A stretch of DNA of 64,000 nucleotides from assembly GCA_003952965.2 (NCBI GenBank), contig CM025850.1, positions 29,895,374 to 29,959,373 on the forward strand, in the 5' to 3' direction. Of the stretch, positions 46,562-59,182 are shown one piece after another (the first letter of the stretch is position 1; every line of letters starts with the position of its first letter). The position numbers and the translations under genes were made by a program. A model generated the notes under the pieces. That model did not search any database. It was given only the letters and a program-made list of their open reading frames with translations, and had not been told where the DNA came from. The DNA is from Morella rubra (lineage: Eukaryota > Streptophyta > Magnoliopsida > Fagales > Myricaceae).

Positions 46562-49500
46562 ATGGCGGCGATCGCTGTGCACCGGTTCGCTCAGAGCATA
46601 ACTTGCCACGCTTGGAGCCCCGACCACTCTAGTAAATGCTTCAACTGTTCTAATATTGCCCTGCTCTCCCCCTGCTTTAGTTCTAATCCCTGCTTTAGTT
46701 CTAATAATCTGCGGAAATGCACAGCACTGAACCCTTGTTCAAGAGTTTAAAATTCTAGGAAATAATGTCTTAAATTGGTTTCCTGTAGCTAGTTTTGCGC
46801 TAATAATAACTGGGGAGGGAGAATAAAAGGCTATCTGCTAACTGAAGCACAGTTTTTTTTTTCCTTAATTTCCTTTTCTCTTACGAACAATTTTCTGTGT
46901 TTGACACTAGCAACTCTTTTGTTGGTCTAGTTTTGGCAAGTGGTATCTATCATGCTTTCTTTCGCCTTATTTGATTTGCAATCAGAGTGTAATTGGATTA
47001 TGGTCGAAGAGGATATGATTGAGTTTCTATTGAAAGAAAATTTCCACCTATTACTCATATTGCTGGGAACTTTATCTTCTACTTTTTTCCTATTCACACC
47101 CAAGTGATAATCATAATTTCTAGTTCGCTTAGGGTGGGGGAGATTGTAATGATTGCATTCCTCTGTTCGATATGTGTAAACTGAGTGATCTGTTCGGTAG
47201 TTTGTATTTCTTTATACTACATCTAGTTTCCTTCCGTGTTGTGGCATAAAGACAAGTTAAAATTTCTTGAAAAGGGAATATGTACGAAGCTCTATATAAA
47301 GCCAACTCATACTTTTATTTTGGAGAGGGAAAAAAACATTTGTTTCCCTTGATATGTTTAGTCAGTCATTGGAAACCTTGAACTATAATGACGTATTACA
47401 TATTAAACTGCCAGTATGCCAGTTGGTCTAGTCCTCAATAATTAAATTAGTTGTTGATATGTCCTGCGTTGATAATTGTATGTATCTGGTTCTTGCGAAG
47501 AAGGGAAATATTTATCTCTCCTTAAGTAGGAAGTATGAAATAAGCTTGTTGGCTGAACTCTTTTGGGAAGAATCTTTTGTTTTTACGTTGGCAGGGAGGA
47601 ATTTAGGAATTTTGCATTTGCTATTTCTTCCATTTTTCTTTCTATGCTAATGTTTTCCGAAAACTTTTATGTTAGTCTTTACATCAAGAAGCATTAGTAA
47701 AGACTTAGTTGTACCAGGCCTTAGTATACCTTGCTTTTTTATGCAACACTGTTTTTGAATTTTCATAGCTTGAATATTTTTTTTCCCTTTCAGATTCTTG
47801 TAATCATGGTGTATTTTTTCTTTGTAGTGGTTGCATTTTGTCCAAACAGTAATGAAGTTCATATCTATAGATTGTTGCAAGACAAGTGGGAAAAGGTGCA
47901 TGTTCTTCAAAAGGTACTTTGTTCAGAAATTTTCAGTCAATACAAAAGACTCTTCTACGTTATTTAAGCTGCAAAGAGTTCATAGCTCTTATTTTCTACT
48001 CTTACTGCTTGCATGAATATAAGGGAATGATACTGACATCTTGAATTGGGGTCCTACTGTTAATTTTGGGGTATTCATTGGCACATAAGTCAACATAGGT
48101 AGAATTATTACACCCAGGAAACAAGGAACAGGTATAAAAAATTTAGGACTAGGGATATAACAAGCTTTCTGATGGAGTTATCAAAATTCAACAGTAGGAA
48201 GTGTAGCTCTGGGACTGTAGAGAGATGTTTTTTTTATACATGTAGGCTCCTTTTTCTATTCCTTAGTAGTTTGACATTTCTTTCAAATTGGAATATTTTG
48301 GTTTCCTTTTCCTTTTCCCCCTCTTATTAGTTTGAAAATACAATGCTATTTAACAATACTTTTATGTATATTGGTTTCCAAAAATTCATGTATGCTTTGA
48401 TGCATTTCTCAGACACAGATCAGGACGTGTTCTATTCTAGTTCGCAATTATTCTGTTCCTGGAAGCGATAAAAGAAATTGTTTAATCCACATTTTCTTTC
48501 TTGGATTTGTCTTTGTTTTGTTTTGTTTTCATTTGTTGGTTTTGTTTGTTTGTTTGGTTTTTCATTTTATTTTTGGGAGGGGTGGGGGTGGGGGGGCTTG
48601 ACATCAGTTTCTTCTTCTGTAGAGCATACGTCATAACCTTATGGCTGAGACTGTGGAGACATAAAATCTTAACTTTTGTGGGATTATTTTGGGAAGATCT
48701 TTAAATAGATATATAATACCTTATTGGTTACCTTTTTCGTTAGTTGTTTTCTTGGGAAGACTTCTTGCCCCTCCCTTATCTTTCCATTGACAAATTTTTG
48801 CTATTTATCACAAAAATGTATGTGCAAGTGTAATCAGATACAGAAATTAGGACATACTAGTAATAAGATGTTGTTAAATCTCTCTATTGTCAGCTTTTTA
48901 TCATTTATGGCTAGATTTGATGAAAATAGTGTGTAAATATGTTTTTGAAATTTTGTTCGGCCCATTTGAAACAGCATGACCAAATTGTTTCTGGAATAGA
49001 CTGGAGTGCAAGGTCCAACAGGATAGTTACAGCATCACATGATCGAAATTCGTAAGTATCTATGACTCGAAAAAGAATTTTTATATATAGTGGAACGGTT
49101 TTGGCCTCAGCAACTCTCTTTTTCAAGCACAAGCATGGTGTGTATTTCATTTTTCAATTGATTTAATTATATATTATATTCTGTTTCATTATCTGTGAAC
49201 TTTCCAGATATGTGTGGAACTTTGAAGGAACAGAATGGGTACCAACCCTTGTCATCCTTAGGCTAAACCGTGCTGCACTTTGTGTCCAGTGGAGTCCAAA
49301 AGGTATCTCATCTTTTCTCCATTCTTTCTTCATTGGTCCTTTTAATCTTTCTTTGTCTAATTGACTTTTTCATGTACTCACGTCTTCTGCATAAATGCTA
49401 TAGGCACAATTACTTAGAAGGAACTGCTTGGACGTAGGGGAATTAAAAATGGTTTTCCTTAGGACCTGTCTCTTAACAAATTCATACAGCAATGACTGGA

Positions 49501-52500
49501 TATTAGATTTAAGATTTCCTCAGCATAACCTGTTTAGAGCTTAACCATAGTTCTGAGTGAATGTAATATATTTTGGTCGTACATTATGAAAATTATTTTC
49601 ATGTTAATGTCTAGCTTCAATTTGGAGGATGTCAGTTTGACTCCTTAAACTCAGTTATCCAAAGGCGGAAGCAGGATTCTTATGATTTCTTAGGATTCTT
49701 AGGTAAAAGTGGAATATCTTACCTATGGTAGCCACAGCACATTCGTATAGCTGTGCATTTCCTAATCTTTGAAGGTTAGCCTGATTTGACACCTGGACAT
49801 AGGGATATAGCGGCTTTCAGATACACACGTGAGGTCCATGCACCATTGATTGATGCCAAATGAGATGTAATATATCGTACAGGAGATTGCCAGCATTGGT
49901 TTCAATTGTTATTAATATATTATTGGAATGGACTTGCATGTGTGAGGTGACATGCTTCATGAAACTTATCTGAACACACGTGAATCTCCTGCTGGTTTTT
50001 CTTTATTAATATAAGCAATAGAAACTCTGCCATGTTCATCCGTACTTATGTCTGGAAGTAGGGTGATTTATTTATTTTTTTCTCTCTGATTACTTGTATA
50101 TGCCTCCCATGGGACTACAAATATAGAATTCTCATTATTGCAATAGCACATGAAGGAACTGAGTTGAACTTTTTCTTCACCCCCAGAAAACAAGTTTGCT
50201 GTTGGGAGTGGGGCTAAAACTGTTTGTATATGCTATTACGAGCAAGAGAATAACTGGTAATCCTTCTGTCCTTTCACCTTGAAAGAGCATGTGGATTGTG
50301 ATTGTGTGAATGTCTTGCCTTTTGAAATATTGTGCCTATAATGGTCAATTGTTCATAGTTCCTTTGGTTAAACCTGTGCCAATGATTTAACATAGTTTGA
50401 CTTTCTGCGAAGTTTAATATTGTCTCATGCTAATGTGTAATTTATACCCTTTATCCAGGTGGATCAGTAAATTAATCAGGAAAAGACATGATTCATCGGT
50501 GACTGGTGTTGCTTGGCATCCCAATAATGTGAGTAGTTTTTCAGTTAATAACATTTTGCTTGTATTTAATCTTTTTATGAGCCAATTTTGACCTTTTTTT
50601 GTTTAGCGTGTTGTTTAAGAAATTTATCCATTTATTTATGTCTAACTTAACATGTGACTTCTTGTTTTTATAACTTCATCTTCGACATATAATTTTGCAT
50701 GGATATCCTTTTCCTTGGAGTTGTCTGTAAACATACAAATTAGTGTAAATTGTGTGTTGCTGATACTGAACATCCTTTCTTTCAGCATAAACAAGATGCC
50801 ATCCTTTTTAATGTGTCTGAGTATATGTTTTGTGCTTATTCCTACAGATTCTTCTTGCAACAACCTCCACAGACGGAAAATGCCGAGTTTTTTCTACCTT
50901 CATTAAAGGTGTTGACACAAAGTAGGTCCACTATAATTCCAGTGTTATCAGCTTTTGGAATTAACTGAATTTTATCTATGATATGTGTGATATAGTATTT
51001 ACTGCTGTAAAAAATGGATTTTTTCAGGGATTCAAGAACAGGTTCTTCTTCGGATTCCAAATTTGGAGAGGTTTGAGATTTTCTTTTTCCCTCTAGGACT
51101 TAGACTTTGTTAGTGTGTATTGAAATTTGTGTTGGTGTTAAAATTTTAATAAAATTTTACTTATAAAAAATAAAGGACTTAGAATTTGTTATTTGAGAAG
51201 GAAAGATTATTTGTTTCTGGGGTGACATACTTGTGCCATTGGTGGTTGACACCACCTGTAAAAGCAAAATAGGATACCCAACCTAGCAACTCCCAGTTTT
51301 TGCTTCATTCACATAGATGCATCTCATATCCTTATGCAAACTTTCCTGGATAACAACTTTTACTTGTTTTGTCTTTAGAAATAGTATTGTAGCCTTAAAA
51401 TATTTGGGGAAGCTTGCTTAGAATGAATTTGAAAACTCAAAAGTAGAATTCAAGGAAGTACTAAAAGCACCAAATACAATTTGGTCATGAAAACGTCTCT
51501 CTTCCCAGGAACTATGTGCTTGATAAATAATTCATGCATGCTTCAAGTTCAGATTGTTCATATGCGGCTGATACATGCATACAACTATATATTTATTTCT
51601 GATTGGTTAAGCCTGCTATTTATGGGCGCGCCTGGGGGCCTGATCTAGCTTCATTTTACCTTTTCGGGGAATCATGTCAGAGAAAGCATAGAGAAATGGG
51701 TGGGAAAATACCCCTATTGCAGGGAACATGACATGGAATATTAGTCTGGAAGCAACAAAGTCTTAGTGATAACTATGTTACAATAATTTCTTAGCTTTGG
51801 AGAATATATAATCATTGTCTGTTCTATTCACATGCATTTCTGCTCATGGTCAATGCTAAGGTACTAAACAGATTTGGGGGGAGGTAATGAGATCCCTTTT
51901 TATATTAGACAAGAATATCCCACATCTTTAGCTGGTGAGGTGCATATTTGTATTCAAATTTCAGCTCTACCTGTCTTAAGCTGAAAAAAAACATGTAAAA
52001 ATGAAACCAAGTATCATCCTGGCAGGCTGAATGGGATCTATACAGTGTCTATACCTGTTCCTTCTGTGAAATAATTCCCTGGAAGCAAAGCTCTTTAACT
52101 AATAATACTATTGTACGAACAATATATCTGGGGAACTGAGGAGCCTTATTTGATGGGCTTCGAGTTTAGACAGATCCAGATTTTTCGAAGATTTTGAAAT
52201 GCCGTGCCATCCCTTGAATGTCATGTTGGAGCAACCATACAATTCTCCTTTGAAATGAAGAAGCTTAGAGGAATATTTGAGTTTAAAAGTTCTTATAGGT
52301 GTTCAGATTGCGAATTATTTCAGACTTGTGGAGAGCATCAACTATTTATTATTAGTCTACTATAATTAGGCACGCACCTTCTTAATTACAACTTTGGAGG
52401 GTTTGTATATTTGAATCTTTACATTCGTGAACAAATTGGTTGGTTCTGTTTTTCCTAATTAGTTTTCAGTCGTTGAATTTGAACCAACCAACCTTATTGC

Positions 52501-55500
52501 TACTGTCATGAGGGTTATAAAGGCTCAGGAAATGAAAAAGGAGGATTGGAAGGAAGTAGTTTATTAGTTTGGTTCAACTATTTAAACCTCATATATGTCT
52601 TTCATGGAAGGACTGATGCCTGTCTGATCCTTAACACTATTTGCATGATTTTTCTAACATAGATCTTTGTGGCCTTATTTATTTCCTGTTTCTGGTGAAA
52701 CAGCAAATTGTTCAGCTTGATCTCTCATTTTCTTGGGCATTTGGTGTGAAGTGGTCTCCAAGTGGCAATACCTTAGCTTATGTAGGTCAGAAATATCTTT
52801 CCTCTTCATGCATTGATTGTCTGCTACAAGAACTGCTGTGAAAACACCTGATCCCATTCCGACCATGATATGTGGAATTGTCTTATGCCATATATGGAAT
52901 TGTCTTATGCCATATATACTGAGATTGTTCAGGAGACATGGTCCAAGCCCAGGCAATCTTGAGTATTTAGCATGTTATATTCTCTACCTTTATCCAGTCA
53001 TCCATCTGGCTCGAACTGTAGTTAAAGTTGATACTTGTTCCACTCTTGTGGCAATTACATTTTGGCATGCTTTGTTTACTCTTTCTTTCACAAATAGATG
53101 ATTAATACTCTTAAACTGCTGAAACTACCAGATAATTTCTAATTTATTGACTACACTCTACTCTCTTTGTAGTGCATTGATAGTCTGTGAGGTCTATTCT
53201 TTTAATTATCTGTTTCTGCATTTAGTCTCGGAAGAAAGTCATATGAAATTTTGCAGAGGTTGAATCTGTCCTATTATATTTCATTGTTTTTTTGTTTTGT
53301 TTATGTATGCCATTCGTAATATTGCACAGGTCATAATTCCATGATTTACTTCGTTGATGATGTCGGACCTTCCCCTTTGGCTCAAAGCGTTGCATTCCAG
53401 GATTTGCCTCTTTGTGATGTGGGTCAGCATCCACTCTTGTTAACCTTTCAAGAGTACAATCAATTTCCACTAGCCAACTACTCTAACTTGAGTTTCAAAT
53501 ATGGATATTTTGGCTCAACATATTGTGCATTTTTCAGGTTCTATTTGTTTCTGAGAGAATGGTCATAGGAGTGGGGTATGACTGCAGCCCAATGGTTTTT
53601 GCAGCAGATGAGAGGGGAATATGGTATGCAATATTGTTAAAACTAGTAATCCACAAGAGGGGATGTTTCAAAAAGATGATAAGAGGTCAACCTGGGCGTA
53701 ATAGAAATAATCCCCAACCCACACCCAAAAAAAAAAAAAAAAGGGGCTCCCAACAATAATTGGTTCAAGATATGACTATCTGCTTTAGTCCAATAACCTA
53801 GAGACTCCCAAAAACTTCCTTTTTCGGTGAGTACAAGAACAAATAAAACAAAACAAAGCCAATAAATGTAGCCAGCAACTCTGATTTATGGTTTTATTTT
53901 CATTTAAGAAACATAATAAAGTGCTCTCTTTTTTTGTATTACTAGGAGCTTTATCAGATTCCTCGGTGAAAGGAAGATAGCATCTTCTGGTTCAACATAT
54001 GGTTCACAGGTATGGACATGGTAACTTGTTAATATGAATGAGTAAAATTGTGTTAGCAATTTCCAATTCATGGAGTTAGGTTTGATGAGCTCACTGGAGT
54101 TAACTATCATCTGCTTGTATGAGACTGAAAGTCTGCTGAGCAAGCTAGGCTTAGATAGGGGCTAGATCTCATTACAATGTGCGTATCAGGCTTAACAACC
54201 CTGTGTAATGGCCCTTTAAGTTTTTCATATAAAGAATCATGGATATTTATCTCTCATCAATTTCCGTTTTGTTCTGGTTTTTTTTTGAAATATGTAGTAG
54301 TGTTTGTGGAATATTTTTCGTTATAATGTTAACTTAAGAATAAACTACTCTGCAAAAAAGAAAAAAATATGAACTAATAGTTGTATTATATTGATTTTAG
54401 GTTATAGTTAACTGTGACCCCTACTCTAAACTATGAATGATCTGCAACACAAAAACAGAAAAGTAAAAAAGATCTGGTGTCACGGGAGATAAAAGAAACC
54501 ACGTGATCAGCTGACATGGTGCCAGCGCATGTATGGCAACTGCCTTAAAGATGTTGACGGTTCAGTCATTTTCAGCCATATATTCTCTTGGGTGCAATGA
54601 TGCCAACCTAAAACACTTTAAAGACTTATGGTTAGTTTAAAACAGCTTGGATATGCTTATTTGTCCCTGTTCAACATTATGTACCATATTCTTTCTTTTG
54701 CTTTCTTTTCTTTTGTCAATGGTAGGATTTGTACATGGGCCTGCTGCGACCTCACCCAACAACACCCTTTGAACTTGAGCCAAAACACAAGGAGCTAATA
54801 CAGCTGGGTATCTGGATTTGCCAACAATTCCACAAATCACTTATTCTCATGTAAACATCTAAGATGTGTTTGCATCTAATCAAGAAATTATGGGTTGCAT
54901 ATATGAGTGTACTTAAGCCTATTTGGATGCATATGTGAGGATACTTGTAAACAAAGCTGATTCAATCTCTGATTTGATGATAGAAGCCAGTTGTGCATGT
55001 GAAAAGACGCTGGATAGTCTTCCTTAATAATTCATCTATTTTAGAAATTCTTTGTTATTTCTTTTCTCTTCGCAAATGAAGAAATTTATAGCATTAATCT
55101 GTCATATCTGTTTCCAAGTTTTGAGGCTTCCTTAGGAAAGATGATTTCAGTGTCAGAATGGTCGTTGAAAGTTCTTTCATTCTTTACCAGTTTTCTGAAG
55201 CATTTGTGAAACTATATGGGCAATCAAAGCATGTGGTGAGCAATGATGCAGTTGAACCTTCAAGATCACGTGGAGGCATCCATGAAAACTGCATAAGGTA
55301 CTTAGATAATCCATAACTGCTTTACTGTTCCTATGCCTTTTGGTCTCCTGTCTATTGAACTTATTTCTTTAAATTTCCCCATAGACATAAACCCCATATC
55401 CACTTTGGTTGTGTTATCCGACCCATAGCTTACTGAGAAACGTATCCAGACAATAAGCCAGTGGAATTATTGCAACCCTTACCCTATTCATTTTTATCAG

Positions 55501-55778
55501 ACAAAAGCATGACACAACATTGTCTGGAAAACTGTAGTTGTATTGTGCCGCTTAGACAGCCAGGGATCTCTACAGTACCCCGCTTCAGCACTTCAGGTTA
55601 GTGAAAACTAAAACAAAGACAATATGTCAAATTCTTCTTCAATCATATGAGTGAACCTCCTTGCCAATTCAGAAGGGTTCTTTTTTCTTAATTCTAATGC
55701 CCTGACTTCTCAGGTCTGGACGGAAAAGTGGTTATATGGGATTTGGAGAACCAAGCAGATCTATCTGTCTATTTGTAA
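46562..55778 (+). CDS. ARPC1: Actin-related protein 2/3 complex subunit 1 (ARPC1, p40/p41), WD40 protein
   Basis: Seven-bladed WD40 subunit of the Arp2/3 complex, which nucleates branched actin filaments; in plants it acts with the SCAR/WAVE complex in trichome and epidermal cell shape. Coding exons: 46562-46631, 47828-47913, 48975-49051, 49208-49302, 50187-50256, 50459-50528, 50848-50921, 51028-51070, 52704-52785, 53330-53418, 53538-53623, 53946-54009, 55191-55297, 55538-55596, 55714-55778. All introns are GT-AG, all phases agree, and the total of 1137 nt gives 378 residues, the same as I recall for Arabidopsis. Motifs in order: [132 protein letters not shown]. The serine-rich loop in exon 13 ([13 protein letters not shown]) is the usual insert before the last blade. 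No defect seen. Confidence 0.97.
51113..51173 (+). mobile_element. 61-bp LINE tail insertion with 18-bp target duplication
   Basis: In ARPC1 intron 8. The insert ends TTTTAATAAAATTTTACTTA then TAAAAAATAA, the style of plant LINE 3' ends. It is flanked by AGGACTTAGACTTTGTTA (51095-51112) and AGGACTTAGAATTTGTTA (51174-51191), identical at 17 of 18 bases. Extreme 5' truncation leaves no coding part. Confidence 0.8.
52868..52911 (+). repeat. 22-bp tandem duplication in ARPC1 intron 9
   Basis: Two adjacent copies of ATATGTGGAATTGTCTTATG followed by CC, differing by one base. Confidence 0.9.
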
Positions 55779-58700
55779 ACATTGACCTGTGAAGTTACTC
55801 ATGCTCCTGCATTGTAAAGAATATCTCCAGCAATGTTGGATAAACTAAAGAACACTGTCAGCAGCGGGTGATTAGTCAACAGGAAGCCTAGCAGAAGTCA
55901 ATTACAAGTCCAAACAATTTAGTTTTGTAGTCGTGTTCAAGTTTTATGGGAAGACAATATTATATCTGTGCTCGGAATTTGAATAGGGGAAGAAAAAGAA
56001 AGTAAAAAGAAAAAAAAGTATGTGCTTGCTGTCTACAACTTTTGGCAATTATGTTCCGTTGAATATTTGGAAAGGGAAAGGTTTTCTCCATGTAATTTTG
56101 TGTTTAAATTAGTTTTGTTTTTTCTATAGCTCTTGGGTTGTCGAATTACAAGATTAGCCGAAATAGAAAGTTAAAGATTTATTGCATTTACATGTACAAC
56201 CTTCTGTTGTATTTCATTCAAGTGCTTAAGAGAGGAATCCTTCGATTTTGTGAGCAAATTGTGGTCTTGTTCTTGCTGTCCTGGATTCATAGAATTAAAA
56301 CATTAATAAGGCGCCTCTACACTGGTGAGAGCCTTCTCATATGTTTTAGAATAATAAACTTGTTTCGAATATTTTCTGTCTGCTTGCTGAGAAAAATACT
56401 CAAAAATTGAAAGATATATTGGCTTATTCGAGACGGGCAAATCTCCTTAAATTGCATTTAAAGAATTTAATTAACCAGCTAATTCCCCCAAGGGGTAGGA
56501 TGTAATTAACCAACTACAATAAATAGATCATGAACGTTTTTGCAGTTGTGAGGTAGGTCAGATGTAACACAATACATGCCACAGGGTACCTTGGGCGATG
56601 GTTCTCCTAATAATGGCTGTTGCATCAGGTTCTCATATCTTACCTCTTTCGTTCGTATAATATTTTCAGTATTATTTACCATATACACTACTCTCATCAG
56701 CCAAGTCTAAAAGGCGGAGAAACACAAACCCAAATCACTGTATTTATATCCCCCATAAGAAGCGCTAATAATCGGTTCATGTCGTCTTAGATCGATTGCC
56801 AACGAAATAGTCAAGTCCAAGTGTATTAGTTGATGAAGGGACCACCACTGGACCTTTGGTGTCGAGGAAGCTCGTATGGAAACTTTTCTCATGGATTTTA
56901 CAGCTTAGCTTGGTCACTCAATCTCATGAGGCACCGACTGTTGCAATCGAAGGATCATATTACAATTCGCTAGGAAAAAGATTTTCGCCTTCAGAGGCGG
57001 ATTTGGTTGCCGTGACCCACTATTATTTTATTTCTCCTTCAGCCGTATGTTCCTATTTCCTCAATCTCACCTAATTCACTAAATCTATGTATTTGAATGT
57101 TTTGATTTCTTTAAAAAAATAGTGTACAGTATTCTATTATTACAATTCATCTGCTGATTGGGCCCTTTATTCTTGGGCAGTTTGTAGAGCATATGACGTG
57201 CAAGCTATGGGATTGCTATCGAAGAGAACTCTCTCTCTTTCTCTCCTCCTCTCCCTCTCTCACTGGGGTTTTTTTTTTTTTTTTTTTATTCATTCAATGT
57301 GAATATGAAGACAACTCACACTTTATGATCTTTATGTCCTGGAGAATTTAAGTTTACCAACTTATGGTAAAGAGTGAATATTTTTTTTCCTTGGGCAACG
57401 TTAATGTCAGATGCTAGATCGTACTGGGTTATGTCGTTGCTTGGAAACAGAATTATTAGCTGAGATGGGTCAGTTGCACCAGACTTCTTATTGGTTTGGT
57501 GGCTTGATCTTTTGGTGAGATTTGATTTTTGATTTAGAGAATATTTTTCCTTCCTCATATGACTCCACATTCTATATTTGTTGTCATCTGAAGTCAAGGA
57601 GTAAAGTTGGCATGAATGCCATGTTTTTATTTTTGTTTCCTTCGCTGATATGTTATGTTTTTAGAGGATGGGTATCTCTGTTAATACTAAAAAAATAATT
57701 ATATACTATCTTCTTTTAGTCCCATAAATCATTTATTGACTTTTAACCACGTTTCATTATTGCCTCAGTTTCGGGGAAACACCCGTCAGCTCTACTGTCT
57801 ACAAGATGATTGATATATTGTGTTAATCCCATGGCACACTTAAAGATTTGTACAAATGTTATCTAGTCATCATTTTCAACCCTCACCAAGTTGCAGTAGC
57901 CACTTCTGGTTGGCAGCCGAGAATCAACCCTGTTTACATCAGAGTGGTGAAGCTATAGTGCATTGACTTTGGTGCAGCGGGCCGGGATTGAAGATACATT
58001 TGTCAATCTCGATGTACTACTTGATTTTTGAAAAAGGAAAAAAAACATCTTGCTGTATTATTTTGCAATTCGGTTCACAGCTTGGTGGTTTCTCTCTTGG
58101 TATAGCATGTTGAAGTTGGTTCAAGCTTTTAAAGTTTTGCCCGTTGTGAGATCTTGAGTTTAATTTTTCTGATTGAATTTCATGGAATTTACAGCTAGAT
58201 ATTAAGTCCAGTTTAACTAGTCGAAGAATTGCTGTAAAAAGGAATTGGCTATAATTTTAAATAGAATAGTTAACTAGTCCCTCGAAAGTTGGGCTTCTAA
58301 TCTCTTAGATTTAGGTTCTTTAACATTAAGAAACATGAACTATGAGTTTGTCTGTTTTAATTGTTTTTTAATTGATATATGGTCTCATGGGTCCACCATT
58401 CAGCTGGTCTTGGGTTTTCAAATAAACTACCATGGTCTGTTCTAATTTCTATAATATCCAATTGGCATCTTTATTCTCAACTTTTATCGTGAGGGGCATT
58501 TTGTTCCATTTCCTCTCATTTAATGATCGAATCGAATGGGAAGCCATAATTGATTTTTTTTTTGGTAAATTGAGGGCATAATCATACGAATTAGCTCTTA
58601 GGAGGGGCACTTTTATTTTCCCATATGTATGTGGCATATTATGATATTTCTCTTAATTTTTTAACTTAATTAGCTTTTTCTCTAAGTAAATAATTTGTAT

Positions 58701-58953
58701 TTATGAACGCACTTTTCAGAAAACAAATTAGTCCCATTTTGACAAATTTGTTCCATTCTAAGTATCTTAAATCTTGGCAAAAAAATATCATTTTATTAGG
58801 AAAAGGAGAAAAATCTTACTCTCCCTTAAATCTCTCGTTCTCCCCTAATTGTTCTGCTTCTTTTATTGGATGGCTAGAAGTGCTAAGCTACGGAGGATAG
58901 GAGGAAGGGTGTCCGCACAGTCAAGTGCATGAGGCAAGCTTCCCCACGTGTTC
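55779..58953. other. ARPC1 3' untranslated region, then no supported gene
   Basis: The first several hundred bases after the stop would be the ARPC1 3' UTR; no unmistakable polyadenylation signal was located. From about 56500 there are short open stretches on both strands (56506-56697 minus; 56856-57074 plus) that resemble no known family and lack splice support. A (CT)-rich and poly-T tract is at 57230-57287. The rest is AT-rich spacer. Confidence 0.45.
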
Positions 58954-59182
58954 TATCAAGTATTGAGACTGGAGGTTTTGGGAAAAGCAAAGAGTGCAGT
59001 AACAAATGAGAGGGAAAAATGATTTGAATAACGTAATTCTATTGATAGTCGAGTAGTGCTTTTATACACATAACAGTATAACAAAGGGAGCATCCAGCTC
59101 ATACAAGCCTAACCACTAACAACATAATTCTAATTGGTTTACAGCTGTGATAACAGTGTAAGAGTAAATACTATTGTTAAGA
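58954..59182 (-). repeat. 3' LTR of the minus-strand Copia
   Basis: 229 bp, pairs with 62041-62269; the outer edge abuts the TGTTC duplication. Confidence 0.9.

Noticed and set aside
56506-57074. Short open frames on both strands downstream of ARPC1
   Set aside because: Under 75 codons, overlapping, without homology or splice support.
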